In this document: positions 39,381 through 39,489 of the stretch, in pieces
How the letters are laid out: each line of letters opens with the position of its first letter
Position numbering within the stretch: position 1 is the first letter of the stretch
DNA from: Thermoanaerobaculia bacterium
GTDB taxonomy: Bacteria; Acidobacteriota; Thermoanaerobaculia; Gp7-AA8
Direction of reading: 5' to 3'
Length of the DNA: 39,489 nt
Assembly (NCBI GenBank): GCA_017883235.1
Contig: JADGNY010000060.1
Location: 1 to 39,489 of the forward strand
The notes under the pieces: generated by a model
Told to the model about the DNA's origin: nothing
What the model saw: only the letters and a program-made list of their open reading frames with translations
The model's database searches: none
Translations under genes and position numbers: made by a program

Positions 39381-39489
39381 GCTTCGGGCGGCTAACTAGT
39401 TCCTGTCCCGCGTGAGGGTAACCCGCGATTGCTTTCGCGATGGAAGGGTGGCATACGGTCACGATTTGGGGTGCGCTCGCGTAGCGGGG

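Noticed and set aside
1-39489. tRNA, rRNA, tmRNA or RNase P genes
   Set aside because: I looked for T-loop and acceptor-stem patterns and rRNA-like sequence and saw none; a dedicated scan was not possible.

Overview
The window is a 39.5 kb piece of a GC-rich bacterial chromosome. It is mostly ordinary core and accessory genes, but unusually full of small palindromic repeats. The mix of genes (DUF4388 protein, glutaryl-CoA-type acyl-CoA dehydrogenase, YfhO-like membrane proteins, S23-type four-helix-bundle protein, large secreted LRR/Ig proteins, remnants of REP-associated tyrosine transposases) fits Acidobacteriota best, perhaps a Thermoanaerobaculia- or Vicinamibacteria-like lineage. That is an inference from gene content; there is no rRNA here to prove it. 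I saw no rRNA, tRNA, CRISPR array, prophage or plasmid origin.

Layout. 1-2.1 kb: a 21-bp tandem array, an unknown acidic protein, a small membrane protein and a DinB-type metalloenzyme. 2.1-12.8 kb: an N-degron set, clpS, clpA and aat, interrupted by two secreted proteins (a 403-aa Ig-like protein on the other strand and a 1743-aa LRR/FN3/Ig protein built from near-identical DNA repeats). 13-16 kb: a Cys-rich secreted protein, then a mrp/apbC iron-sulfur carrier gene overlapped by a LOG-family gene. 16-17 kb: a gene-free kilobase with a second, unrelated 21-bp array between two diverged repeats. 17-22 kb: a DUF2059-GspG-like fusion, an operon of TPR protein, SPOR protein and AlkD-type glycosylase, then S23 and DUF4388 genes set among copies of a modular mini-hairpin element. 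22.3-25 kb: glutaryl-CoA dehydrogenase, a 5'-eroded hupE and a small membrane protein.

25-32.2 kb is a decayed mobile island: three fragments of REP-associated tyrosine transposase (RAYT) genes, a frameshifted IS630 transposase end, a possible DUF3800 remnant, a transposon-associated zinc-ribbon gene, and two cargo-like genes (a lower-GC secreted protein and a GT-C-like membrane protein). 32.3-39.4 kb returns to dense core genes read leftwards: M20 peptidase, YfhO-like protein, Fis-type regulator, RNase R and a TPR protein.

Two themes stand out. First, several palindromic repeat families occur beside RAYT remnants. The most structured is an element in which small GC hairpins with changing stems and loops are joined by constant AGACAAC linkers; seven copies lie between 14.1 and 22.3 kb, often touching stop codons. 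Second, eight genes without a Shine-Dalgarno sequence carry a TANNNT-like hexamer 6-11 nt before the start codon, suggesting widespread leaderless transcription, whereas most other starts have a clear Shine-Dalgarno.
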